In this document: piece by piece, positions 42,569-50,890 of the stretch
Position numbering within the stretch: the stretch's first letter is position 1
Layout of the letters: each line of letters opens with the position of its first letter
Source: RGIG3009 sp045653425
GTDB lineage: Bacteria > Bacillota > Clostridia > Oscillospirales > Acutalibacteraceae
Length of the DNA stretch: 64,000 nt
Assembly: GCA_045653425.1 (NCBI GenBank)
Contig: JAZOLU010000029.1
Location: forward strand, 19,919-83,918
Direction of reading: 5' to 3'
Program-made: the position numbers and the translations under genes
The notes under the pieces: model-generated
Databases searched by the model: none
The model's input: the letters and a program-made list of their open reading frames with translations, nothing else
What the model was told of the DNA's origin: nothing

Positions 42569-43993
42569 ATGAAGCGAACACCCAAACCTATTTTCTTCAT
42601 CGTGACTCTGCTCATTCTCGCCCTCACGGTTACCGCCTTTTTCGGCGTGTACACCAACTACGGCGACCGAGTAGACACGATAATCCGCGGAGTTTCCGGA
42701 ATCCGTACCGGTATTGACATTAGCGGCGGCGTGGAAGTATCGTTTGCCCCCGAGGATGACACTATCAATGCAACAACTCAGCAAATTGATGCGATGAAAG
42801 ACGTTATTGTCCGTCGCTTGATTGCCAACAACATTACCGACTACGAAGCGTATACCGACCAGGACAACGACCAAGTCATTATTCGCTTCCCGTGGAAAAA
42901 AGGCGAAACTGAGTTTGATGCTGCGGCGGCAATTAAAGAACTGGGAAAAACCGCGTTGCTTGAATTTTACATTGATAAAGCCGAATCGAGCGGCGCGTTA
43001 CCCACCGAAAAACCCGAAAAGAGCGATTTGGTACTCAGCGGTTCTTTGGTAGAGTCTGCTGCTGCCGGCTTTGACGCCGAAACGAACGCGCCGTTGGTTT
43101 CTCTGAAATTGAACGATGAGGGCACCAAAAAGTTTTCCGATGCTACCAAAAAACAAAAGGATTTGAACGGCGCCAGCGGCACTACTTACACCATTTCCAT
43201 TTGGTTGGACGATGAGTGCATCTCCAACCCCTATGTGGGTGCTCATATTACCGACGGCAACGCACAAATTTCCGGTAGTTTTGCCGAATACAAAGAGGCC
43301 GCCTCGTTGGCGAACTTGATTAACTCCGGTGCTCTACCGTTTAGCATTACCGCGAAGAACACCAACACCATCACCGCTACGCTGGGCGACCGTGCGTTGG
43401 AAATTATGGTAACCGCCGGTATCATTGCTTTTATGTTAATTGCCGTGTTTATGTTACTGTATTACCGCCTGCCCGGTTTTGTCGCCGTTATTTGCTTGTT
43501 AGGTCAGGTGGCGGGTTCCATTGCCGTTGTTTCCGGCTACTTTGGATTCTTTGATAGTTTCACGCTCACGCTGCCCGGTATTGCCGGTATTATTCTTTCG
43601 ATTGGTATGGGTGTGGATGCTAACATTATCACCGCCGAGCGTATTAAGGAACAAATTCGCAGCGGAAAAACCATTGACAGTGCCATTCACAACGGATGTA
43701 ACGAATCCTTCTCCGCCATTTTTGACGGTAACATCACCGTTATTATTGTTGCCATTGTGCTGATGGGTGTGTTCGGTCCGGCAGACAGTTTCTTTGCTAA
43801 ACTGCTCAAGCCCCTGTTGTTTATGTTCCCCGTTTCTGCCAGCGGTGCGGTGTATTCGTTTGGTTACACCCTACTGGCCGGTATCATTTTCAACTTCATT
43901 ATGGGCGTAACTTGCTCGCGGTTGATGCTTAAATCCGTGTCCCGCTTCAAGTTCTTGCGTAAACCGTGGTTGTTGGGAGGTAAACGGGTATGA
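42569..43993 (+). CDS. secD: Protein translocase subunit SecD
   Basis: A 474-residue RND-type membrane protein that, with SecF, uses the proton or sodium gradient to help pull secreted proteins out of the Sec channel. One N-terminal helix leads into G-I-D-I-S-G-G-V-E, the SecD D1 motif; a periplasmic-like P1 domain spans ~40-275, and helices 2-6 contain I-L-S-I-G-M-G-V-D-A-N-I-I-T-A-E-R. Start: ATG at 42569 with AGGAGG. Overlaps secF by 4 bases. Confidence 0.94.
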   Translation: MKRTPKPIFFIVTLLILALTVTAFFGVYTNYGDRVDTIIRGVSGIRTGIDISGGVEVSFAPEDDTINATTQQIDAMKDVIVRRLIANNITDYEAYTDQDNDQVIIRFPWKKGETEFDAAAAIKELGKTALLEFYIDKAESSGALPTEKPEKSDLVLSGSLVESAAAGFDAETNAPLVSLKLNDEGTKKFSDATKKQKDLNGASGTTYTISIWLDDECISNPYVGAHITDGNAQISGSFAEYKEAASLANLINSGALPFSITAKNTNTITATLGDRALEIMVTAGIIAFMLIAVFMLLYYRLPGFVAVICLLGQVAGSIAVVSGYFGFFDSFTLTLPGIAGIILSIGMGVDANIITAERIKEQIRSGKTIDSAIHNGCNESFSAIFDGNITVIIVAIVLMGVFGPADSFFAKLLKPLLFMFPVSASGAVYSFGYTLLAGIIFNFIMGVTCSRLMLKSVSRFKFLRKPWLLGGKRV

Positions 43994-44931
43994 AAAACTT
44001 CGATTTTATAGGAAAACGCAAGTTGTTTTCCATTATCTCCGTTGCCATACTGGCAGTCGGTCTGATTGTTAATTTGGTGTTGGGCGTTGAGCTGGACATC
44101 GCGTTTAAGGGCGGTACACTTCTCAAATACAGCTACACCGGCACACTGGACTCCTCTGCGGTGGAGACCTTTGTGCAAGAAAAATTGCCGGGTGCTGATG
44201 TGGATGTGAACGAGCAGGGTGACGGCGGGTTGAAAACCATTTCCATTACTCTGGCCGAGAATATTGAGGCCGCAACCCAAACCACCTTTGTGGACACGTT
44301 AACCAAACAATTTCCGGATGCAAAAATCGCGGAAATTTCCACAAACTCGCTGCAACCCTCCAATGGTCGCACCTTCTTTATTAAGTGCTTGGCAGCCATT
44401 GCGTTGGCATCGGTATTTTTGGTTATTTACGTGGGGTTGCGTTTCCGCCGTATTGGCGGTATCTCTGCCGGTGTTATGGCGTTGCTGGCTCTGTTGCACG
44501 ACATTTTAATGGCGTATTTCACCTTTGTTATTTTCCGCATTCCGCTGAACGACAATTTTGTGGCGGTAGTGCTTACCATTTTGGGTTACTCGCTGAACGA
44601 TACCATTGTTATTTATGACCGTATTCGCGAGAACCGCCGCAAGATGGACAAAAAGACCTCGATTAACGAGATTGTCAACCTTAGTTTGAACCAGTCGTTT
44701 GCCCGTACTCTGAACACCAGTTTGTGCACGTTTATTGCCATTGGCACTGTGGCCGTTATTGCGTTGATTACCAATATGGATGCCATTACCAGTTTTGCCC
44801 TGCCGATGTCTATTGGTGTTATCTCCGGTTTTTATTCCACCACGTATCTTTGCACTCCCTTGTGGGCACTTTGGGTGGAACACTCCGAAAAGAGAAAAGC
44901 CGTATCCCGCAAAAAGGCAAAGAAAGCGTAA
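43990..44931 (+). CDS. secF: Protein translocase subunit SecF
   Basis: A 313-residue partner of SecD. F-I-G-K-R-K-L-F at the N-terminus is followed by helix 1, the D-I-A-F-K-G-G-T motif, an external loop and five helices with L-G-Y-S-L-N-D-T-I-V-I-Y-D-R-I-R-E-N, the SecF signature. The basic C-terminal tail (R-K-A-V-S-R-K-K-A-K-K-A) faces the cytoplasm. Coupled to secD by an ATGA overlap; a strong terminator follows. Confidence 0.94.
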   Translation: MKNFDFIGKRKLFSIISVAILAVGLIVNLVLGVELDIAFKGGTLLKYSYTGTLDSSAVETFVQEKLPGADVDVNEQGDGGLKTISITLAENIEAATQTTFVDTLTKQFPDAKIAEISTNSLQPSNGRTFFIKCLAAIALASVFLVIYVGLRFRRIGGISAGVMALLALLHDILMAYFTFVIFRIPLNDNFVAVVLTILGYSLNDTIVIYDRIRENRRKMDKKTSINEIVNLSLNQSFARTLNTSLCTFIAIGTVAVIALITNMDAITSFALPMSIGVISGFYSTTYLCTPLWALWVEHSEKRKAVSRKKAKKA

Positions 44932-44951
44932 CCACTTTACACAAACAAACA

Positions 44952-44990
44952 GCCCGCCCGCGACACATTGTCGCGGGCGGGCCTTGGGTT
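44952..44990. terminator. Terminator between secF and the AllA-like gene
   Basis: A 14-bp perfect GC-rich stem (44952-44965 with 44969-44982) followed by a broken T-run. It lies between two converging genes and probably serves both. Confidence 0.85.
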
Positions 44991-44998
44991 TATTATGT

Positions 44999-45490
44999 TT
45001 ATAAAATAACTTCAAACTGTTGGTCCGGTGTGAAGTCCACCACGGTTAAATCGTTGGCGTAAGTACATTCCGGCAAAATGATAAGTGCCGTTAATTGCTT
45101 TTCATTAACGGGTAACGGTGCCAAATGCCAAATGGCAGCGTTCATTTTTACCAGCGTGTGTTTGGACACAATAAACGCCTGCGTTAACTCCGGCACCGGC
45201 GTAAGACCGGAGGCAGGCGCGCAATGCAACACCATATCGTCATTCAACGGCATAATCATTTCCCACGTGGTGGTGTGGCATTCTTGCTGAGTAATTATCA
45301 TCTTTTCCGGTTTGTTTACCACAATGGGTGAAAACCCTACCCGATGCTGACTGTCCGCCGTTATACGGTCGGGATAAAACGCGTGCAGTTCCCCGCACAA
45401 TGCGTGCCCGTTTGGTGACTCCATAGTATACAACTGCCCAAACGGTGCAAAATTTTCCACGGTAATCGGTTGTGCTTGAATGGTTCTCAT
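44999..45490 (-). CDS. Ureidoglycolate lyase family protein (AllA-like)
   Basis: A 163-residue cupin-fold protein resembling ureidoglycolate lyase/hydrolase (V-E-N-F-A-P-F-G-Q-L-Y at the N-terminus; a conserved E-C-H-T-T-T-W-E-M-I and a beta-rich core with a V-K-M-N-A-A-I-W-H segment). The lyase splits ureidoglycolate to glyoxylate and urea in purine breakdown. No other allantoin genes are present, so it may act on a different sugar-acid or remain uncharacterised. It starts 29 bases after the end of the frameshifted hydrolase gene. Confidence 0.65.
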   Translation of the reverse strand: MRTIQAQPITVENFAPFGQLYTMESPNGHALCGELHAFYPDRITADSQHRVGFSPIVVNKPEKMIITQQECHTTTWEMIMPLNDDMVLHCAPASGLTPVPELTQAFIVSKHTLVKMNAAIWHLAPLPVNEKQLTALIILPECTYANDLTVVDFTPDQQFEVIL

Positions 45491-45519
45491 AAAACGGCCT
45501 CCTCAATTTACACATATTA

Positions 45520-46520
45520 TTAACAGATAAATTTTTTGAAGTTACTATAATATTCCGCAAAACCCTTGTCGTTGGGATGCAACCCTAAATCGGCGAAATA
45601 GTTTAAGTCGCCCGGCACAAAATCAAATGCGGAAACGAAGGTGGCGTTATCATAATTTTTAACCGCATTTTTGATAGTCTCAGCAACTTCTTCAAAACTG
45701 CCGGTTTCTTTTTTTCTTCATAATTTTTGCGCCAAATGGGTGCCACGGCAAAAACTTTAGCGTGGGGATAGTTGGTGCAAATATGCTCGTAAAATCGGTT
45801 GCAGTCTCCCCTGAATTTTTCGTTTGGAGTGTTATGGCCCCAGTCGTTGGTGCCGTAGGCCACAACAACGTAATCCGGCTCAAACTCCTCTTTGGTGGCG
45901 GCCAGTTCCGGGAAAAAGTGTTCGCCGCCTATAGCTTTGTTAAATTCCTCTGCGTTCAAATACTCTGCCAATTTGGTAGCGTATTTGTTAGACGGATACA
46001 GCGCGTCGTACCCTTGCGTTATAGAATCACCGAAGAACAAGATTTTTTTGTTGTATTTTACCGGTTCAATCATCGCCCCATCATCCAGAGTCATTTCCTT
46101 AATAACGGTTTTTAGCGACCACGGTAACACGATTTTTACTTCCTTAACACCGTCAGTCAAGGAAAACTCCTTGGAAAACTCCCCAAGCGGCAACTCCCAC
46201 ACCGTGTCTCTTGGCGGAATACCTTTACCCTCAAAATTGTTAAGAGTTCCTATTTTTGTGTTATTAACAAAAACATCAAGAGCAAAGTACTTGCGGCTGC
46301 TGCCAGGAGAAACTTCCACCGAGAGCCCCAGTGTTTGGCTATCTGTGTTAAAACGCAGTTGCACACCTGAGGTGCACGGAACCTTTCGATAAAAATCCGT
46401 ACCCTTATAAAGCTCTTCTTGTTCCTCGGTAAAACGGTGAAACAGAAAGCCGCCCTCTTCCTCAACTACTCTGACAGCGCCGTTGGTAATGCTCTTGATT
46501 TGAGATAAATTCAGCTTCAC
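45520..46520 (-). pseudogene. SGNH/GDSL hydrolase with a frameshift at an A7 run
   Basis: From a GTG at 46520 the frame encodes a beta-sandwich N-terminal part (~1-150) and an SGNH hydrolase domain: block I F-F-G-D-S-I-T-Q-G with the nucleophile Ser and block III Y-G-T-N-D-W-G. It then hits an A7 run (45709-45715 as T on the plus strand) and stops out of frame at 45603. Adding one A restores a frame that continues to a stop at 45520-45522 and includes the missing block V (L-G-L-H-P-N-D-K-G) with the catalytic His. Without correction the triad is lost. It may be a real pseudogene, a slippage site or an assembly error. It has its own promoter at 46580-46608. Confidence 0.8.
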
Positions 46521-46579
46521 TTTGTATCATCCTGTTCCTTATACTGAATTTAGTGGAAAAATATCCTCTTCTTGTTATG

Positions 46580-46608
46580 ATTATACCACCGTAAAAGAAA
46601 GTGTGCAA
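46580..46608 (-). promoter_or_regulatory. Promoter of the SGNH hydrolase gene
   Basis: On the minus strand TTGCAC and TATAAT are 17 bases apart, between the AEC permease stop and the hydrolase start. Confidence 0.7.
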
Positions 46609-46613
46609 GGGAT

Positions 46614-47546
46614 TTAATTGCCTAAAAACATAAAAAACAACGGTATGGTAATACAGGCAAGCAAGTGCGAAACGATGGTCATACCGGTTGCATTTGTTGT
46701 ATCTTTGCCGTATGCGCTGGGTATAATGATGGGATTTAACCCCAACGGCATAGAGAGCGAGCACAAACCGCAAATCAGTAATGCACCGTCCAATTTGAAA
46801 AAGCGTGCAATCCCTAAAAAAATCAAGGGATATACGATTAACCGAACAACGGAAATCACATAAATATTTTTGTGGCACAGCACTTCGGATAATTTGCTTT
46901 TGGCAATAACCATACCCGTGAGCAGCATAGCAACCGGAGACATACACGCGCTCAGCGAATCCAAAATGTTTTGCGCAAAAGTAGGCGTCGGTAAACCGCT
47001 TATACCCCAAATCATTCCCAAGACCATACAGATGAACATAGGATTGATAAGGTTTTTAAATCTGGCAAGAATACTGCTTTTTTGCTCAGTGCCGCCCAAC
47101 AACAAAACAGGAATACCCCAAAGATAGAGTACAACGTTCAATACTAAACAGAAAATAAGATAGTCCATAAACCGTTCGGGAAACAGCGCGCTGACAATGG
47201 CGTAGCCCATAAAACCATAGTTGGGAAAGCACAACCCGTAAAGGAAAATGTTTTGCGTGTATTTATCCTTTGACAGCAATTTTACGATAAGTATGGAAAT
47301 GGGGATAACAACCAATTGTATTAACAAACTTATCAATAATAAGGAGCGGTTATTAACCAGCGTGTTGATGGTGAAATTCTTGGCAAAGGTGCCCATAGAC
47401 AACGCCGGTAAAAACACATAGTTTTCCAACTTGGAAAGTGTGTTTTCTGCATTTTCGGGAACCAATTTCATCTTAGTCAACAGGTAACCCAAAATGATAA
47501 GCAAAAACAGAAACAACATTTGCTGTATGGTCACATTAAAAGCCAT
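46614..47546 (-). CDS. AEC-family permease
   Basis: A 310-residue membrane protein with about ten helices in the 5+5 arrangement of the auxin efflux carrier family (I-I-L-G-Y-L-L-T-K-M-K-L-V near residue 20, F-P-N-Y-G-F-M-G-Y-A near 107, an I-C-G-L-C-S-L-S-M-P-L-G-L-N segment near 265). Bacterial members export or import organic acids such as malate and malonate. It is 35 bases downstream of the amidohydrolase in what looks like the Leu T-box transcript; import of branched short-chain acids is possible but unproven. Confidence 0.85.
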   Translation of the reverse strand: MAFNVTIQQMLFLFLLIILGYLLTKMKLVPENAENTLSKLENYVFLPALSMGTFAKNFTINTLVNNRSLLLISLLIQLVVIPISILIVKLLSKDKYTQNIFLYGLCFPNYGFMGYAIVSALFPERFMDYLIFCLVLNVVLYLWGIPVLLLGGTEQKSSILARFKNLINPMFICMVLGMIWGISGLPTPTFAQNILDSLSACMSPVAMLLTGMVIAKSKLSEVLCHKNIYVISVVRLIVYPLIFLGIARFFKLDGALLICGLCSLSMPLGLNPIIIPSAYGKDTTNATGMTIVSHLLACITIPLFFMFLGN

Positions 47547-47581
47547 AACAAGCGCACCTCTCCCCTAATACGCACAAAGTA

Positions 47582-48388
47582 TCAATCGATATCAAATACT
47601 TTTTTTGTATTCTCGCAAAACATCAATTTCAACTCATCATCGCTAAAACCCAAGTCCAAAAAAGACTGTATCTCTTTTTGGGGAGACCACATAGGATAAT
47701 CCGTTCCGAATAACACCCTATCCACCCCATAGTGGTAAATTATCTTTTTAACATCCTCTTTTTTCATATAGTTAAAGCAAGAGGAGCAATCCACGTAAAG
47801 GTTGTTAAAGCCCACCAGTTTTTTGTCCGCTTCCTCCCACACCGACCAACCGCCCAAGTGAGCACCGACAATGATAAGGTCGGTATATATCTCCAAAATG
47901 GGGACAAGGCGGTTGGGGTTGGAATAGTCGTACCGACTATCCCCTGTGTGCATTAAAATGGGCAGGTGATGTTTTTCACAAAGTTCATAGATTTTAAGAC
48001 ACCGGTAATCGTCAATCTTAAACCTTTGAATATCGGGGTGAAGTTTCACACCGTGCAATCCTAAGGACATCAAATTTTCTAAATCGCCCGCCATATCCGC
48101 ACTGTCGGGGTGAAGCGTTCCGAGACCCGTTAACGTATCGGGATGTTTGGCCACCTCGGCGGCGATAAACTCGTTGATTTTAGCAACTTGGGCGGGGGTT
48201 GTGGCTACCGATTGAACAACGAACCTATCAATCCCCGCGTTTTTGCCTTCTGTCAACAAATCGTCCACTGTACCCTTACAAACGGCCTTGCCGCCGTAGA
48301 ACCTGTCGGTTCCTTGAACGGCGGCAGCGGCTATTTTTTCAGGATAAATGTGACAATGTGAGTCAAAAACACAGATATCGTTTATCAT
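47582..48388 (-). CDS. Amidohydrolase-2 family TIM-barrel protein
   Basis: A 268-residue metal-dependent hydrolase or decarboxylase-like protein. The metal motif F-D-S-H-C-H is at residues 8-13, with V-K-L-H-P near 115, L-M-H-T-G near 140, G-A-H-L-G-G near 172 and L-F-G-T-D-Y-P near 225. This set (H-x-H, H, H, D) belongs to the amidohydrolase-2 family, which includes decarboxylases (ACMSD-like) and lactonases. Its ATG follows the ligase stop by one base, so it is cotranslated with the third acyl ligase. The reaction is unknown. Confidence 0.82.
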   Translation of the reverse strand: MINDICVFDSHCHIYPEKIAAAAVQGTDRFYGGKAVCKGTVDDLLTEGKNAGIDRFVVQSVATTPAQVAKINEFIAAEVAKHPDTLTGLGTLHPDSADMAGDLENLMSLGLHGVKLHPDIQRFKIDDYRCLKIYELCEKHHLPILMHTGDSRYDYSNPNRLVPILEIYTDLIIVGAHLGGWSVWEEADKKLVGFNNLYVDCSSCFNYMKKEDVKKIIYHYGVDRVLFGTDYPMWSPQKEIQSFLDLGFSDDELKLMFCENTKKVFDID

Positions 48389-48389
48389 T

Positions 48390-50888
48390 TTACTTTTTCA
48401 GTCCTAATCTCTCTGCCGCATCTTCCCGCATTTTGTATTTTAAGATTTTTCCTGCGGCATTCATGGGGAATTTATCGGTAAACTCAATGTAACGAGGCAC
48501 CTTGTGACGAGCCATATGGTCGGTAATGTACTTTCGCATTTCCTCTTCGGTCATGCTTTCGCCTTCTTTGAGAATGATGGAGGCCAAAATCTCTTCACCG
48601 TAACGCTCATCAGGAACACCGATAACCTGAACATCCCTCACTTTGGGGCAGGTGTAAATAAACTCCTCAATTTCCTTGGGATAAATATTTTCACCGCCGC
48701 GAATAATCATATCCTTGAGTCTTCCGGTTATCAAATAGGTTCCGTCCGGTCTTCTGCAAGCAAGGTCACCCGTATGAAGCCAGCCGTCGCTGTCAATGGC
48801 CTCCGCCGTTGCAACCGGCATTTTATAATACCCTTTCATCAGATTATAGCCGCGGGCAACAAATTCACCCGTTTCCATATCGGCGCACTCTTCGCCTGTT
48901 TCGGGGTTGATAATCTTGCATTCCACATTGGCAAAAGCACTGCCGACGGTTCCGGTTCTTACCTCTAAGGAATCGTAGTAACTGCTCATTGTGCAACCCG
49001 GCGAAGCCTCGGTTTGGCCGTAAACCGAAACAATTTGCTTCATATTCATAACCTCGGTTGCCTTTTTCATTAAATCCACCGGGCAGTTGGCACCCGCCAT
49101 AATTCCCACACGGATATTGGAAAAATCGGTCTTTTCAAAATCGGGGTGCTGCATTAAGGCGATAAACATCGTAGGAACACCGTTAAAGCAGGTGATTCTC
49201 TCGTTATTTATGCAATCCAGTGCCGGTTTGGGTGAAAAATACGGCAACGGGCACAGGGTGGCACCGTGGGTCATACTCGCCGTCATAGAAAGCACCATGC
49301 CGAAGCAGTGGAACATCGGCACTTGAATCATCATTCTGTCGGCAGTGGAAAGGTCCATATGGTCACCGATGTATTTACCGTTGTTCACCACGTTATAATG
49401 GGTGAGCATAACGCCCTTGGGGAAACCGGTGGTGCCGGAGGTGTATTGCATATTGCAAACGTCGTCCTTATCCACGGCAGCCGCCATTCGGTACACTTCT
49501 TCCACGGGGACAGTTTCTGCTCTCTCAATGGCCTCTTCCCACGTCATACAACCCTTCTGCTTAAAGCCGATGGTGATAATGTTGCGCAAAAACGGCAATT
49601 TGCGGCTATGAAGCGGCTGACCCGGAACGGTGTTTTCCAGTTCGGGGCAAAGTTCCGCCATAATGGCCGAATAGTTGGAATCTCTGAAACCATCTACCAT
49701 AATCAGCGTATGGGTGTCCGATTGTTTTAACAGGTATTCCGCCTCGTGAATTTTATAGGCGGTGTTCATTGTAACAAGAACCGCACCGATTTTTGCCGAT
49801 GCCCAGAACGCAATAAACCATTGCGGCACGTTGGTTGCCCAAACGGCAACGTGATGCCCAGCCTTAACGCCCATAGAGATGAGTGAACGCGCAAAGGTAT
49901 CCACGTCTTTTCTAAATTCGTAGTAGGTTCTGGTATAGTCCAGCGTGGTGTACTTGAACGCCAACTGGTCGGGGAATTCCGCCACCATTCTATCCAGCAC
50001 TTGCGAGAAGGTGGCGTCAATCAGTTTATCCTTTTCCCAAACAAATTTGCCCGTGTGCTGCTCATTATAATACAGCGAATTCCCGCTTTTGGAGGTGTCA
50101 GAAAACTGACTCATATAGCTTTCAAACTGCGAAAGGATGATTTCAATATCGTCAATTTCCGGACACCATTCCGGTGACCATTCCAGCGAAATAAACCCAT
50201 CGTAGTTAACTGAACGCAGTGCCGCAATCATATCACCAATGGGGAGTTCTCCCTCGCCCATCAGGCAATAGTCAATGCCGTTTTGGGTTCTCACCGCATC
50301 TTTGATATGGATATGCTTAACGTAAGCACCCAGGTTTTCAATGGTTTTTTCCGGCTTTTCGCCTGCAATAAAATACGGAGAGTACATATCCCACAGAGCC
50401 GCCAAACTATCGCAAGCAAAATCCTCCAACATATCGCGGAGTTTTCCGGTGTCGGCAAACAGACCTCTGGTTTCAAAAAGCAAGGTGACGCCCGCTGCTT
50501 CCGCTTCGGGCAAAATTTGGGTTAAAAATTCTTCCACCGTTTTAACATCGTCTTCCCCGTGCTCCGATGCATACATCCGGATTCCCGGAATGTGAAGATT
50601 AGAGGCAATGCGAATACATTCTCTTAATTCCTCTAACGCCTCTTTGTGAGTCCCCTTGTCGGCAGGGTCGCAAAGACTATCAATACAAGGAATGTGGAGG
50701 GCTTTTTCATATAATTTGCGAAGTGTTACGGCAGAACGATAGTCGGTAAACGCGCTCTCTTTATCGGTAAAAAGGCGGTTTTTCACGTTGTGAAGTTCTA
50801 TACCGCTAAAACGCAGTTCTTTGGCTATATCGCAAAACTCATCAAAGGTATGGCCGTGCCAACCCTTGGTGGAAAAAGAAAGTTTCAT
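48390..50888 (-). CDS. Fusion: xylose-isomerase-like TIM barrel + acyl-CoA synthetase
   Basis: An 832-residue two-domain protein. Residues ~1-260 form an AP-endonuclease-2/sugar isomerase-like TIM barrel with plausible metal ligands (E139 in L-F-E-T-R-G, D167 in W-D-M-Y, H in H-I-H-I-K-D, E236 in S-L-E-W). Residues ~285-832 are an ANL-family acyl-CoA ligase with the P-loop-like Y-T-S-G-T-T-G-F-P-K-G at 482-492, Y-G-Q-T-E-A-S, W-L-H-T-G-D and a C-terminal G-K-I-L-K lysine. It starts 2 bases after the LeuA-like stop and so shares the Leu T-box. The ligase half probably activates a short or branched acid to its CoA ester. What the barrel does is not known. Confidence 0.85.
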   Translation of the reverse strand: MKLSFSTKGWHGHTFDEFCDIAKELRFSGIELHNVKNRLFTDKESAFTDYRSAVTLRKLYEKALHIPCIDSLCDPADKGTHKEALEELRECIRIASNLHIPGIRMYASEHGEDDVKTVEEFLTQILPEAEAAGVTLLFETRGLFADTGKLRDMLEDFACDSLAALWDMYSPYFIAGEKPEKTIENLGAYVKHIHIKDAVRTQNGIDYCLMGEGELPIGDMIAALRSVNYDGFISLEWSPEWCPEIDDIEIILSQFESYMSQFSDTSKSGNSLYYNEQHTGKFVWEKDKLIDATFSQVLDRMVAEFPDQLAFKYTTLDYTRTYYEFRKDVDTFARSLISMGVKAGHHVAVWATNVPQWFIAFWASAKIGAVLVTMNTAYKIHEAEYLLKQSDTHTLIMVDGFRDSNYSAIMAELCPELENTVPGQPLHSRKLPFLRNIITIGFKQKGCMTWEEAIERAETVPVEEVYRMAAAVDKDDVCNMQYTSGTTGFPKGVMLTHYNVVNNGKYIGDHMDLSTADRMMIQVPMFHCFGMVLSMTASMTHGATLCPLPYFSPKPALDCINNERITCFNGVPTMFIALMQHPDFEKTDFSNIRVGIMAGANCPVDLMKKATEVMNMKQIVSVYGQTEASPGCTMSSYYDSLEVRTGTVGSAFANVECKIINPETGEECADMETGEFVARGYNLMKGYYKMPVATAEAIDSDGWLHTGDLACRRPDGTYLITGRLKDMIIRGGENIYPKEIEEFIYTCPKVRDVQVIGVPDERYGEEILASIILKEGESMTEEEMRKYITDHMARHKVPRYIEFTDKFPMNAAGKILKYKMREDAAERLGLKK

Positions 50889-50890
50889 GG

